This document shows positions 36,303 to 46,449 of a stretch of 64,000 bases of DNA, one piece after another. The position numbers and the translations under genes are program-made. This stretch comes from Bimuria novae-zelandiae CBS 107.79 (Eukaryota > Ascomycota > Dothideomycetes > Pleosporales > Didymosphaeriaceae). Below the pieces are notes generated by a model. That model was not told the DNA's origin, did not search any database, and was given only the letters and a program-made list of their open reading frames with translations. Location: positions 252,689-316,688 of the forward strand of contig ML976701.1 in NCBI GenBank assembly GCA_010015655.1. Direction: 5' to 3'. Position 1 is the stretch's first letter. Each line of letters opens with the position of its first letter.

Positions 36303-36609
36303 CCTAGCCTTTGCTTTTTTAGGAGTTTTTTTGCGAGGTAACTTTATTATACGCGACTTTTTAGCTACCTGCGTCGCCTAGGGTGGATTCTTGCCCCCCT
36401 TAAATACCTAAGTACTCTTACGTTTACGACTTTTAGCTAGCATTACGATAACCCTTAAAGATAATAGCAAGATATTATTTAAGGGAATAAATTTATGTAC
36501 GGCATCCGATTGTACGGAAAAATAGGTGGGGTCAAATGACGCACAGGAAGCGATTACCTAACAAGCGCCCAGATTACATGTGTAGCGGGATTTTACGAAA
36601 CCACCAATA

Positions 36610-38741
36610 CCGTGTCTCGGTAGTCAGTGCGCAACATTACTCAATGCGCAACCCCGCGTAATAGCGCACCTACTTTAACGCGCCACAACTCCACTAATAT
36701 AGACCTAATTAACGCCGCGATAGCAGTAATTAAATTATAAAAACTAAGAGAATTTTTATTATATAATAAAATTATAAAATAATTTAGCGTTATATGTTCT
36801 ACGTTAATACGCAGGCACTAACGCATTACGTAGGCACGTGTAATTATAAATACTTCGCGCTATATACTTAGCCTATAATAAGAAAAGTAGCTCCTATAAT
36901 ATATTAAACGCCTTACCGAACGTGGCCTTCCTCCTACACGGCAAATAATATAGAACTTTACGTCCTATATTACTTAAAAGGACGTAAGTATATCTTAGGT
37001 TAATCGCCTTATTAAGCGTAACAGCGACGCCTTAATATTACGCTAAATAACTAGAATTAATAGTAATCGCCATAACGCTAATTTAGAGGCAAAATATAAG
37101 CTTTACTTTAAGCTTCTATATAATAAAATCGCGAAGTATAGTATAGAGCCTTGTTACTACTATAATATAAATAAGAAAGGCTTCTTCCTTAGTATTACTA
37201 GCCGCTTAAAAAGGATCTTGGACAGGCCTCTATATAAGAGTTGCTAAGTAAGGTAATTTATATAGGATAGTAGCTATAAGTAGACCTTAATTATCGCATG
37301 TATATGCACCGACGGATCTACTATTAATCTATTACTAATCTATTAATCTAACGCCAGGAGCCTATAATTAAGCTAGGTAAAAAAAATTAATTCTTAATAT
37401 TATAAAGTCTTTATTACCTTATCTCCCTCCGACTAGTTAAATAACGAGATAGGCCTTTAATAGCTTTAACAAGTGTTTAATCGCTGTACAAGAGAGAAAG
37501 CTAAAAAGGCTTAATAAGTATACTAACTTCTAATCCTTAATAGCTATAAGTCTTACGTTACTATAGATTTTATTAACTATTATAACTAAAATAGGATCCT
37601 CCTAGCTATATTTCCCCCTTATTTAACGCATACGTTATAGCCTCTTAACGTGTATATATTTAAGTCTCTCTTAGCTTCCTACTCTAACAAGCTTAACGCC
37701 TATCTATATAAGAGCTAAGGACTATTAATAGTTACTAAAAAAAAATTTATACTCTTCTAAAGGGTCTAGACTGCGTTAGTTACGCCGTAATTAATTACTA
37801 AGGCTTTTAAGTATATAGGTATCTCGCCGCTAGATCCTATACTTATTCTTAAGTAATTTAATAAGGAGCCCTCTCTAGAGGTAAGATTATAAGAGAGCTC
37901 TACGTTAGTACTTAGCGTATTAAATTAGTGTAAAATAGAACGACTATTGCGCTCTACTATTAAGAATATCGCGACTAAGGAGTTACGTAAGCTTAGCTAG
38001 ATAATACACTTAATCTTTATATAAAAGTAACTCCTAGAGTACGAGAATAAGGGCCTTTAAAAGGCCCTAAGGAATAAAAAACGGCGTTAAATAAAGGGTA
38101 AGACTCTACCCTTAGAGTAACCTAAGGAGTAGCATAGAGAAGCTATTTTCTAGTTACCTACTTAAGTATAGAGAGCGCACGATTTTCTTAGTTAATAAGA
38201 AGCTAAAAAGGAATAATTATAACTTTAAAAAAGTTAGTAATAAGAGATATAAAGAGCTAATAAATAGCTTAAAGCTTATTTACTTTAGGAGAGGCGCGTT
38301 ACGTAGGTAGTAGTTAAAAATACGCGCGCTAAGGGAAGAGCTAATTAGGCTACTAAGTAATACTTTTATTAATAGGCTTGTAAGGCTTAATAATAACTTT
38401 AAGGATATCTTAAAATTGCTAAAAAGGGAAGTTAGAGAGCCTTAAAAGCTATTTATAAAGTTATAAAGAGGAAGAAATCTACGCTAGCACCTATACGCGT
38501 TAATATAGTAGTATCTACGCTATTAACGCTATTATCGCGTAGTAGCTATCTAGTTAGAACACTAAGTAGATATTTATAATCTAAGTTGCTAGCAATTATC
38601 TACAGACCTAGGAAACCTCTCTACTAAAAAATCTCGTGATAATAGCTTTTGTGTGGAGCTCTATAGCCTTATATTGTTGACGTCGCGATCATGTTGGGGT
38701 TGCGCATTGAGTGATGTTGCGCACTGACTGCCGAGACACGG
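36610..38741 (+). mobile_element. Fot1/pogo-type DNA transposon (Fot1-C)
   Basis: A TA duplication flanks it (36608-36609 and 38742-38743). The ends are 46-bp inverted repeats with two mismatches, starting CCGTGTCTCGG (36610-36655 and 38696-38741). It is 2,132 bases, the usual Fot1 size. Its left TA directly follows the terminal base of Tc1-B, so it was inserted at the TA that Tc1-B itself had duplicated. Confidence 0.9.
36690..38480 (+). pseudogene. Fot1-C transposase (DDE_1), RIP-degraded
   Basis: Plus-strand landmarks are a helix-turn-helix region at about 36700-37100, EPCYYYNINKKGFFLSI near 37150 (the family's Asp now Asn), ACICTDGSTINLLL near 37300, RLLILNS-type DDE block LLILNSYKSYVTIDFINYYN near 37530-37590, and ILLAIFPPYLTHTL near 37597 followed by PLNVYIFKSLLAS. 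This is the layout of Fot1/pogo transposases. Stops are TAG and TAA at Gln or Trp sites; no frame over 60 codons survives. Confidence 0.8.
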
Positions 38742-38981
38742 TACCATGTATGGAGTCTTTTGCCCCTCATTTTCTTACGAGTGAGTCACTCACTGTAGCA
38801 ATTGAATTGCGTATTGATGTTTCTCCGAAATTCGATCGAGATCAACAAAGCTTGCACAGTACCGTCTTCCTCCAAGCCTCCCCTGGTCACCACGACGAGC
38901 AATCTTATCGGAATTCCTACTTGCCGACCCTTTAAGTCACCTCACAGATAGGCCCACTGAATACAGACTCATGTATAGAAG

Positions 38982-40633
38982 ATGTCACCCAAGGATACTT
39001 TCGATACCCGCGAGAAACTGCGTGCGCTCCTCAGCCTCTCGCTTTGTTGGGGTCTGCATATCACCGAGAAAGAATTCGGTCGCGAGCTTGCGAAGCATGG
39101 TGTTTCTACCGCACGAGGCAACGTAGAGTAGGTAAAGCTTGTACGGTTGCCTCGGTAATCGATCTGACTTTGCACCAGGTATGGAACCATTCGAACCAGG
39201 TTGGTCAATATACTTGGCCCAGATTACAAATACTTCCTTCCAGCCGAAACTATCGGGAAAGGGAAAGCACTATTTTCGAGGTTAGATTTCGGATCTTGAA
39301 AACCCCTCCCGCAAGACTGCAGGCCGCCGTCGAAAAGAAACTTCCAGGATTCCTCCAGGATTTCCAGACCATCTGCCCGAGGCCTACTGAACAATGTTAT
39401 TTCCAAGATATTAGGGACAGACAAGAGAAGGAAGCCAATGTATCTCGAGAAGATGAGCTTATGGTTTTTGTTTGCGACCAGCTCCGATTGCATGCAGGTA
39501 GTGCTGCTACGATGATACAAGAAAATACACACGATGCTGCTACCAGACGCCATGAACCCTTCGGGGAAGGAATCAGTAATTCTGGATACTCCACCGTCGA
39601 ATTTATGAGAGAAATCGTAGGGCTTAGAGGTCCGCGTATCTTGAGGTTCAGTGCCTGGAAAGTCGGACCGTTGAGAGTGCCTTCTATCACACCCGAAGCA
39701 AGCCTCATTTTAAGTAGAGGTATGGGAGAGTAGGGTTCATTTCCCTTCGATTCACCTACCGACGAGTCAAGCACACCCTTCAGCAATAAGCTTACATTCG
39801 AGGTGTCCGGAACCCTCGTTCCTGATACTCCACGACAAGAAAGCATTTTTCCGCCGAGCACAGCAGAGAGAAAGACAAGCTTAGATGTGAGTATCCTGAA
39901 CGGAACACTTAAATACGAGATAAGCATGTGTAAAAACCAGGAAGAGGACTATCTTACGTCTGAAGCGTTCCTAACCCCTGAAGTCGTTGCAATTTCGCTC
40001 GAACACCTCGACTGGACGCTCTGGCTCAGAAAGTTTGGGCCATGAACTGGAAACGGAACTTTTCTGGAGCGCGTTCAAGTGGCGATGGACGAACTTGCGC
40101 CGGAGCAGTTCTTGTGTCCCGACCAGCAAGGAAGTACGCTGTTACACAGCCTCATCTCATACATCAACCCTCATACCATGCCATCAAGTCAAGTGCAAGC
40201 CGCTGTCCTCCGGATTTTTTACAACCTCGACGGCAACAGTAACCCCTGGAGCCGGGAAGCTGTTCCAAAGTTATTGAATGCCCGTAATAAGGACGGATTG
40301 ACTCCTTTGCACCTAGCCGCCAAGTGTGCGCTACCACATGTCGTAGCATCTCTCTTGAAAGAGTTAGGGTATAATAACAATCGGTCCCCACGGGATACAA
40401 GGCTAGCTATTGCCGTGCGCGATACGTACGGGACGAGTCTACTGGAGGATCTCTCATCGACGTACTGGCTAGCACGTAGCTCTGATGAAGAATCCTCTCT
40501 ACTTTTAGAGGCCGACGCAATGTTTTGCGTGTGTTTGATTAGCGATGCACTTGCGGGAAGGTTGCCCCTTATAATCACCGGTTCAGGCCTTTACGGGCGT
40601 GGTAAAAAGAAACGAGCAAAGAGGGAATCTTGA
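38982..40633 (+). pseudogene. Ankyrin-repeat protein gene, broken or unresolved
   Basis: The 3' part is clear: 40046-40633 is open and contains an ankyrin unit, LLNARNKDGLTPLHLAAK, after a weaker one, DQQGSTLLHSLISYI. The same frame continues upstream to 39044, interrupted by TGA at 40043 and TAG at 39731, both explicable as C to T changes. The 5' part is ambiguous: an ATG at 38982 opens another frame (DTREKLRALLSLSLCWGLH) and a third frame at 39181 also looks protein-like, so introns, frameshifts or both are present. The gene lies 240 bases from Fot1-C. I cannot name the family beyond ankyrin repeats. Confidence 0.5.
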
Positions 40634-41183
40634 GCCAAACTTCCAATGCCCCTAGTATTTTCCAAGAACTTGATGATGTCTTGCAGGACGACCTTATGGA
40701 TTGGGGGTCGACTTAAAAACTCAATCACGGTGTTGGTAGTGCACTCGTTCTGTTTTTTCGAGACCAACAACATGTTTTTACCACGTTATATCGTGGCTCC
40801 AAGATAATTTTAAGTCAGACGTGTCTGATCCCTAATGCAATAATGTTGTTTGTGCGTCCACGCGACAGATAGCGTGGGAACACCGAAGAATGGCAGTAAT
40901 CGCCATCCACTCCAGATTTAATAACCATCTAGGAATAGAATTTTCTCGTTGAATCTCAACGAACCGAAAAAAAGATGATAGGTAAACGAAAGCTGACCAA
41001 TCAGGCTGACAACCACCAATGCTTTCAGTCGTAGAATCGAAAGAGCATATTGTACCACGACATACACGTCCAGTCCAGGAACATATCGGCAATTATCCCG
41101 TGCAAACCTTTAACTTGCACCTCAGAACTTCTAGGCCGCATTGGTAATTCTGTTCAAGTCGTTGGTGACAATAATTGAAACCC
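40634..41183. other. Intergenic, no gene seen
   Basis: About 550 bases between the ankyrin pseudogene and the acidic surface-protein gene. Frames of up to 86 codons exist on the minus strand but show no motif, no signal peptide and no clear splice pattern. Confidence 0.4.
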
Positions 41184-42074
41184 TCACAGCAACGTCACCG
41201 CCATCCCCACAATAAACAGGCCCAATCCCACGCCAGCCACTCTAAAACTCGATGCCCCGTTCTCACTCGTAGCCTGATCAGCATTCAATGCCGTAGCACC
41301 ATCCGTCATCGAATTCACAGCTGGCGAAGCTGCATCGCCAGAGCTAGCCCCCATGCTCGGTTCCACCATCATCGTTATAACAGCTGCGGCGGTAGGCGCA
41401 GACGGAGTTGCAAATATAGACGCGAACGTGACCGCAGATACATACGCAGGCATAGACGCAGTATCGGGCATAACCTCGGCGGCCGTGCCGTTTGCAGGTG
41501 GTAAGGCACCAATTGGGGCTTTGGGGCCTGTGTTTTTTGCCTGTTTTAGGACGTGTTTTCGGCATATGGGTGATGCAATTTACTCACCATCTTCTGGCTT
41601 GGAACTAGAACTAGGATCCACTTCTTCTTTTCCGTCCACTTCTTCCTCCTCCTCATCTTCCTCCTCCTCATCTTCCTCCTCAGATTCAGAGTCCGCACCA
41701 GAATCAGACTCAGACCCAGCACCAGACTCGGATTCGGATTCGGATTCAGACTCCGCGTCATCCTCCTCTTCAGCATCCTCGCCGGCATCGGCGCCAGAAT
41801 CTAACGCAGTACCATTCGCAGGTGACGTCGCATTGCCTGTCTCCCTCACCCAAGTCTCGCATTTCTGGACACCGGCAATCGCACCCAGCGCCGTGCGATT
41901 GCGCGCCACCTCATCCTGGGGAATAACAAATCCGTCGTCGTGTCTTCGTCCAATCTCTGTGTTTCTTGCGCGGAAATGTCTGCGCTGCAGAACTCCATCA
42001 TGTTCGATTTCCGCCGCGACCGCGATGCTTGGGAGTGCGAAAACCCAAATGAGTACATGTTGTCATCGTCGCAT
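41184..42074 (-). pseudogene. GPI-anchored-type acidic surface protein with stop at codon 4
   Basis: The predicted product would be a secreted, probably GPI-anchored protein of 276 codons. From the ATG at 42074 the frame reads Met-Arg-Arg, then TGA (42063-42065), then a hydrophobic segment HVLIWVFALPSIAVAA that looks like a signal peptide. A short region with one Cys-Trp pair (KCETWVRET) and possible N-glycosylation sites follows, then a long Ser/Glu/Asp tract. A 60-bp intron fits at 41528-41587 (GTGAGT...CACAG). Exon 2 is Ala/Thr/Ser-rich and ends VAGVGLGLFIVGMAVTLL, like a GPI-attachment tail. The TGA may be a mutated CGA; otherwise another start or an unseen 5' exon is used. Confidence 0.55.
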
Positions 42075-42634
42075 CGTGCCTTAGATATAATAATGATTTG
42101 TGGAAAAGAGGGGCGTTTGAATTAGGCTTTAGCACATGGACTTGTCACTATATGGAGAGCCTGCATATATAGGCGTCGTTGGCTGCCAAGTTTATTGTTG
42201 CGCGTGGTGTTTTAGAAGTGTAAGGCGCGTAGGCTTGGAAATTGGGACGGTGCCGCATTGCCGACTGAGGCCAAAGTGAGGTGTGCTGAATTGTGTTTCA
42301 AAACACTGTGGTATCTTATGCTGATTGAATATATTATACGGCAAGAGTAGAGTTGGGGATTTTGCGGGAGTTTCCGCCTTGCTGAGAATTACATGTAGTA
42401 TGAGGTTTTCATCAACCCAGGAATTTCACTATCGAAAAACGAATGAACAATTTGCAGTCTCGAGAGGTCTGACGCTGATGGCTACACTTCACAAATACTA
42501 GTTGTATAATCACTTTGATAGTAAGATACTGCATGCTTTTTTACTCTTTAGATCTGAGGGCGGCCTGCAATTGCCTAGATGCAATCGCCCCTGTTACCCA
42601 TCTCGAGGTGACGGGAGTAATTCCTTCATTGATG
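42075..42634. other. Intergenic, no gene seen
   Basis: About 560 bases between two minus-strand genes. I see no coding signal. It should hold the promoter of the acidic protein gene and the 3' region of the HET gene. Confidence 0.4.
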
Positions 42635-44132
42635 TTACTCTTCGTAATGGGGTTCGAGTTTCAAAGCACGCCCTAGACGTTCTCTGAAAATGTCTTGGCT
42701 GTGTTGAGACTCAGGCATTAATAGAGAGGCTTTGGTCGCCATACACTCATATAACCAATTCGCATCTTTGGAATAGTCAGGAGAAAGTTCAAGCACTTGA
42801 AGCACTTCGTCGGGGAACAGTCCTAAGAGGCCGTACACTCGATCGCGGACATCGAGGCATTTGAGCGTGCTAGATGCCCTGAGAAGGTCGAAAAGGTACT
42901 CTTTGCGCTCATCGCTGAGACCCTGTTTAGTTAAAACCACCACTTGACCCCGTCCTCGACCCCTTCTCTGATATTCCCTCCGTCTTGTATCCGTGAACAG
43001 GTCTTGAGGTTGTGCTCTGTGAAGTAGAAACGGATCTGGCGGATCGACAAACATATTCCGAGAAGAGTGCCAGTTGCTACGGAAGAAGCCCACAGGCTTG
43101 TAGTCTAGCTCCGCCGAGAGTGACCGATACTGTTCTCGGTGCTTGCATGTCTGTCCTCCAAAGGTATGTTCTATCTTCTTGGAAAACGATTCGGATATCT
43201 GTCCACGGGCCCACCATCTCGTCCAGCGGTTGAATTGTTCGCCATCGATCGTCTTGTCCCCGCAGCATAACTCAAACTGTTCTGCAAGTACAATTTCCTG
43301 CTGTATCCACAAACGTTGCCAGTACGGATGGTCTAGAAGCCTGATCAAAGCTGCCTTGTGAGGAAGGGAAGACGGCTGCGTTGATTTCTCTATCGTAGAG
43401 ATATCCTACATATATATAGACGTTGGATCCTGCCAAGAGTCTAGGCATGGAACCTGATAGAATCGAAGCTGATGGAATTATACCGTAACATGCCTCCTCA
43501 CGACGACTGACATTTCTTCTCTCGCGCGAATTAATGAGGTTTTGTACTACACTCATCGCGAATTCAGTGTCGTGTGTGCTCCGACCAAGCCAGGCAATGA
43601 CCTTCGTGGCTGTTCGATAGATTTGCGCCATTAACGCAACTTGATGATTACGCTCTTCGACATCAGCTTGATTGATCGAGATAGCGTCAGTGAAGAGAAA
43701 TTCCGAGCGGCCAGAGTCTCTTGATTGATACAGGAAGTCCCAAAGATTGGACCGCACAATAAAGTTGCGGCCGTCCAACAGAATCTCGCGCGTAGGAGTC
43801 GGGTCACCCCAGGTATACGATAGTGCAGTATAAGTATAATCCCAAGGATCATCCAGGTTGACGCTTTTGAAAATGCAGGATATCATCGTATTTGGAGCTC
43901 CAGGCAGCACTTTGATTAGGCGTATGTAGTTGTTTCCGCCATATCGCGTAGGGGTGTGGTAAACAGAGGTACTTCCTTGTTCGAGTGGCACTGTGTCAGC
44001 CGAGTCGGCCTGTGGAAGGGGATCTATGACTGCCCCATTCGTGCTTCTCCGTCCCGATGAGAGAACCTGTTTCGACCATGCGGTGGCGCAACCAAACAAC
44101 GCTCGAAATTTGCTGTAAATATACTTGGCCAT
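42635..44132 (-). pseudogene. HET-domain (heterokaryon incompatibility) gene interrupted by a solo LTR
   Basis: HET-domain proteins act in fungal non-self recognition and can trigger cell death; this copy's specificity is unknown. From the ATG at 44132 (rather than the TTG at 44147) the HET core is clear: YTALSYTWGDP at residues about 101-111, LFTDAISINQADVEERN at 146-162 and IYRTATKVIAWLG at 171-183. At about residue 215 a 134-bp LTR (43357-43490) breaks the frame; the LTR plus 5-bp duplication is 139 bases, a shift of one. The downstream part (43348-42635) resumes as LDHPYWQRLWIQQEIVLA, the usual post-HET motif. Without the insert the gene codes for 452 residues. As it stands, a 286-residue product that keeps the HET core could be made. 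Confidence 0.85.
43357..43490 (-). repeat. Solo LTR in the HET gene
   Basis: On the minus strand it starts TGTTACGGTATAATTCC and ends CTTCCTCACA, with a perfect 5-bp duplication (TGCCT on the plus strand, 43352-43356 and 43491-43495). It matches the copia III LTR at 28227-28343 but has about 17 more bases, mainly a CTTCGATTCTATCAG segment. No internal retroelement sequence remains. It shows little RIP mutation. Confidence 0.9.
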
Positions 44133-44509
44133 TTGTTGAGCTGTCAAGAATCTAGTAAGATGTAGGGATAAACGTCAGCGAGAGCTGCCCTTGGGCAAAA
44201 GAAGGTGCGTCTCTCAGCTGCCAGCAAAGTAGCTGACAAAACTGGAGTCTGCCTCGTATTGGGAGAACATGGCAGGGAAATCTATGTAGACGACGTGGTT
44301 CAGAGACAAAAGTATCCGAAAAGGCTCAAATGCAGGAAAAGACATGAATTCGACCCGTGCAGAAAGGACAAAGTGCCTCTCCGCGCAGGAAAGTGTGGAA
44401 GCCGCAACCGCCAATCTGCGCTAACCCTAACCCGCCCGTCACGTGGCGATAAGATAAGTCCTCATCCATCGTCTCTCAACTTTTTCCACCTCGATCCTCA
44501 TACGACAAA

Positions 44510-45041
44510 ATGGCACCGGCACGAGGCGCAGAGAAAAGCAAGCGCAAGAAGAAGAGGAAGAGCCGGACGCAAGGTACCCCTCTCACCTCTTCAATTTTAA
44601 TTTATCGCTAATTTTAGTTTGGCAGTTGAGACCTCTTCAGACAGCGACTCCGATGTGCCACAACAGACTAAGAAACCCGCCAAAGTCGCGACCCCAGTAT
44701 GTAACTCCAATAAAACCAACTCTCTTTTACTTATACCAACGCAGCCCGCACTAACCCAAAACCATGCGGATGTATCCATGAACGACGCCCCTTCACCCTC
44801 AACATCTTCATCTTCACTAGCACCCCACTCCCAGCCTGCAGCAACTTCCAATCCAGCCGAGGAATTCCCATCGATTTATCTGCGAAAGGTGACTGTGGAG
44901 CTCGCAGATGATTTGGACAAAGTGCGCAACGCGGCAGACTTTAAAGTGAGTAGCCTGCCGATGCTGGTGCATGCGTTGAGGCAGGGGGCGAGTGTGTACT
45001 CGGGGGAGGAGAGGAGGAGGTTTGTCGGTGCTGCTAATTAG
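44510..45041 (+). CDS. RSA3: Ribosome assembly protein 3 (Rsa3)
   Basis: Rsa3 is a nucleolar factor in early 60S ribosomal subunit assembly. The C-terminal Rsa3 domain is clear: IYLRKVTVELADDLDKVR, FKVSSLPMLVHALRQGA and YSGEERRRF. The N-terminus is basic (KSKRKKKRKSRTQ), suiting a nucleolar protein, and is followed by an acidic Ser/Asp stretch (SSDSDSDV). Exon 1 is 44510-44573. Intron 1 (44574-44625, GTACCC...GGCAG) restores the frame as Gln-Val-Glu-Thr. A second, in-frame 48-base intron is likely at 44697-44744 (GTATGT...CGCAG), giving 143 residues; if retained, 159. It is divergent from the HET gene and convergent with the SKI3 N-terminal gene. Confidence 0.85.
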
Positions 45042-45236
45042 GCTGGGCTGGGCGAGGAGGTGCATGAGTGGCGAGGAACATTGGAAGCGTGCAGGTAAAC
45101 GGAGGGCATGGGCGGCGTTTGGGCACTGGACTGCAAATGGGCTCTTTTAAGACGGCCGTTGTGCAGAGCATCACAGTAAAAATCTAACAATTTCACGTGG
45201 AATGAGATTCGTGTCTTCATGGTGGGAGGGAAAGCG

Positions 45237-46152
45237 TCAATTCACTTCCACCTCCACCCCCGACCTCCACTCCAATTCTATTTGCCACGCCAGCAGATAC
45301 GGATGCTTAATAATAACCATATCCCTCGCCAACTTCAACACCTTCTCTCTTTTCTCCGCCTTCTTCCCCGCCGGCAGCACGATCAGCGTGTCATACGCTC
45401 GCTGCAACAGTTTCTCCTCATACTCTCTCCTTACCACATCGTCGCCCGTCCAGTCCACAACGTGCTGGTAGACCTCCTCGAGCGGGCTCGCAGCATACAC
45501 CTCGTTCTTCACACCGACGGTGGTGCCCTCGAGCGTGGCGCCGAGCCGTGAGCGGCGCTCGTCGATAAGCCGCTTGATGGTCGCGGCTTCTTCCTGCTCG
45601 TGGATCTCGGCGATGCGCGTGTACGTGTGCGCGGGGTGGGGCAGGCGGCCTTCGAGATACGCGTATATGGGGGAGGTAGGAAGCTGCATGGAGAGGGCGC
45701 GGGCGTATTGGAGTTTTGTGCCGTGTTGGCGGGCGTGGTCGACAAGACCGTCAATCGCAATTTGCGCTTTGTGCGCGTCGTCGCTGTTCCGATCAGCACT
45801 TTATTGTGTATGTGAGGGATTCGAGAGGGACGCACAGCTCAGCGTATATCAGCGCAAGCTGGAGCTCGACGTCTGTCCGCTCGTCGACCTTTGCGCGACC
45901 TTGCTTCTGGTACAAGCCGCGCAGGCCGAGCCAAGCCTGCGGATCCTGCGGCTTGAGCTTGGCCGCGTCGTGGTAGGCTTGAGCGGCGGAGTCGAGCCTG
46001 CCTAGTCCGTCTTGCGCGCGGCCTATGAAGAGCTTCGCGAAGTAGTTAGATGCGTCTTTCTCGAGCGCCGTGTTTGCGTGCTCGATGGCTTCATCCCACT
46101 TTTTTGCGTTAATGGCCGCTTTGGCGGATTTCAGGGCGGCTTTGGTCGACAT
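45237..46152 (-). CDS. SKI3: Ski3 N-terminal part, separated and inverted
   Basis: Ski3 is the TPR scaffold of the cytoplasmic Ski complex (Ski2-Ski3-Ski8), which feeds mRNA to the exosome. This gene codes for only its first 287 residues. It starts MSTKAALKSAKAAINAKKW, the usual start of fungal Ski3, with TPR helices (WDEAIEHANTAL, AWLGLRGLYQKQGR). Intron 45784-45835 (GTGCGT...AACAG) joins to DDAHKAQIAIDGLVDHARQ, then LPTSPIYAYLEGRLPHPAHT and ends YLLAWQIELEWRS, a few residues and TGA. In relatives the protein continues with about 1,100 residues; here those lie on the opposite strand from 46450. No internal stop or shift is seen, so it may still be expressed. Confidence 0.85.
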
Positions 46153-46449
46153 GGTGGAAGTGTTTGGTAATTAGTGGTGGGTGGGAAAGCGCAATGCGCG
46201 CGGGTCTATTATTTGTTGGCCATGGAGGGAGACGTGTTGTAGGTGCGGGTGAGTTTAGCGGGTAATGACGTCCCCCGCACTAGACGGAGCTTAATTCAGC
46301 CCTACGAGCCTCACCCTGACACTTTGACTCCCCGCTACTCGTTCCCTCGGCGGCTCAAGCCACCCGCGTTTTGATCTCCTCTCGTTTCGTCGTACCCCGG
46401 ATCGACGCTCCCTTTGTGTTGTTGCTCACGTTCTTTGGGATCGCCTACT
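46153..46449. promoter_or_regulatory. Divergent intergenic region between the two SKI3 parts
   Basis: This 297-bp stretch separates the divergent starts of the SKI3 N-terminal gene (46152, minus) and C-terminal gene (46450, plus). If an inversion made the split, this is the original SKI3 promoter (now facing left), and it could also drive the right-hand gene. A pyrimidine-rich stretch lies at about 46360-46440. No specific factor site is identified. Confidence 0.45.

Larger units (their letters stand above)
29282..36443 (-). pseudogene. Unknown 533-codon passenger gene of Tc1-B (split by copia II)
   Basis: The minus-strand frame runs 36443-36303 and, after removing copia II and one CCTAG copy, 30742-29282, ending TAG: 47 plus 486 codons, again 533, the same as the Tc1-A copy. 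The ATG at 36441-36443 is intact. The block at 29983-29753 is open and reads VRFSDHMPVEGNIVAIWARE and EPIIKDMLKLLIASI. Equal length without net indels in two RIP-mutated copies supports a real gene in the parental element. I recognise no domain. The C-terminus is a Glu/Arg/Asp-rich charged stretch. Confidence 0.7.
28344..36607. mobile_element. Tc1/mariner-type transposon copy 2 (Tc1-B), truncated, nested
   Basis: This is an inverted copy of Tc1-A: 28344-30747 plus 36303-36607 match the reverse complement of Tc1-A from about 16655 to its left end at 3143. The right end reads ...CGAAACCACCAA followed by TA. The left end, with the transposase N-terminus and its inverted repeat, is lost where the copia III LTR abuts. 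Copia II is inserted with a CCTAG duplication. The two copies differ largely by G/A and C/T changes at TG and CA sites; for example TGG here reads TAG in Tc1-A in the motif before GCCCGCGAGGTG. Confidence 0.85.

Noticed and set aside
1..38743. Possibility that the left half is a Starship-type giant element or a virus-derived region
   Set aside because: No tyrosine-recombinase (DUF3435) captain or viral gene was seen; all recognisable parts are ordinary transposon families with their own duplications.
38742..38982. Idea that Fot1-C truncated the ankyrin gene
   Set aside because: A possible ATG at 38982 lies 240 bases inside the flank and the 5' gene model is ambiguous, so truncation is not supported.
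39224..39927. Minus-strand frames of 109 and 176 codons
   Set aside because: Low-information sequence opposite the ankyrin gene; no motif, and the plus strand continues into ankyrin repeats.
45237..46152. Reading the minus-strand TPR gene as an independent small TPR protein
   Set aside because: Its start, TPR order and the PTSPIYAYLEGRLPHP block are specific to the Ski3 N-terminus, and the missing remainder lies next door.
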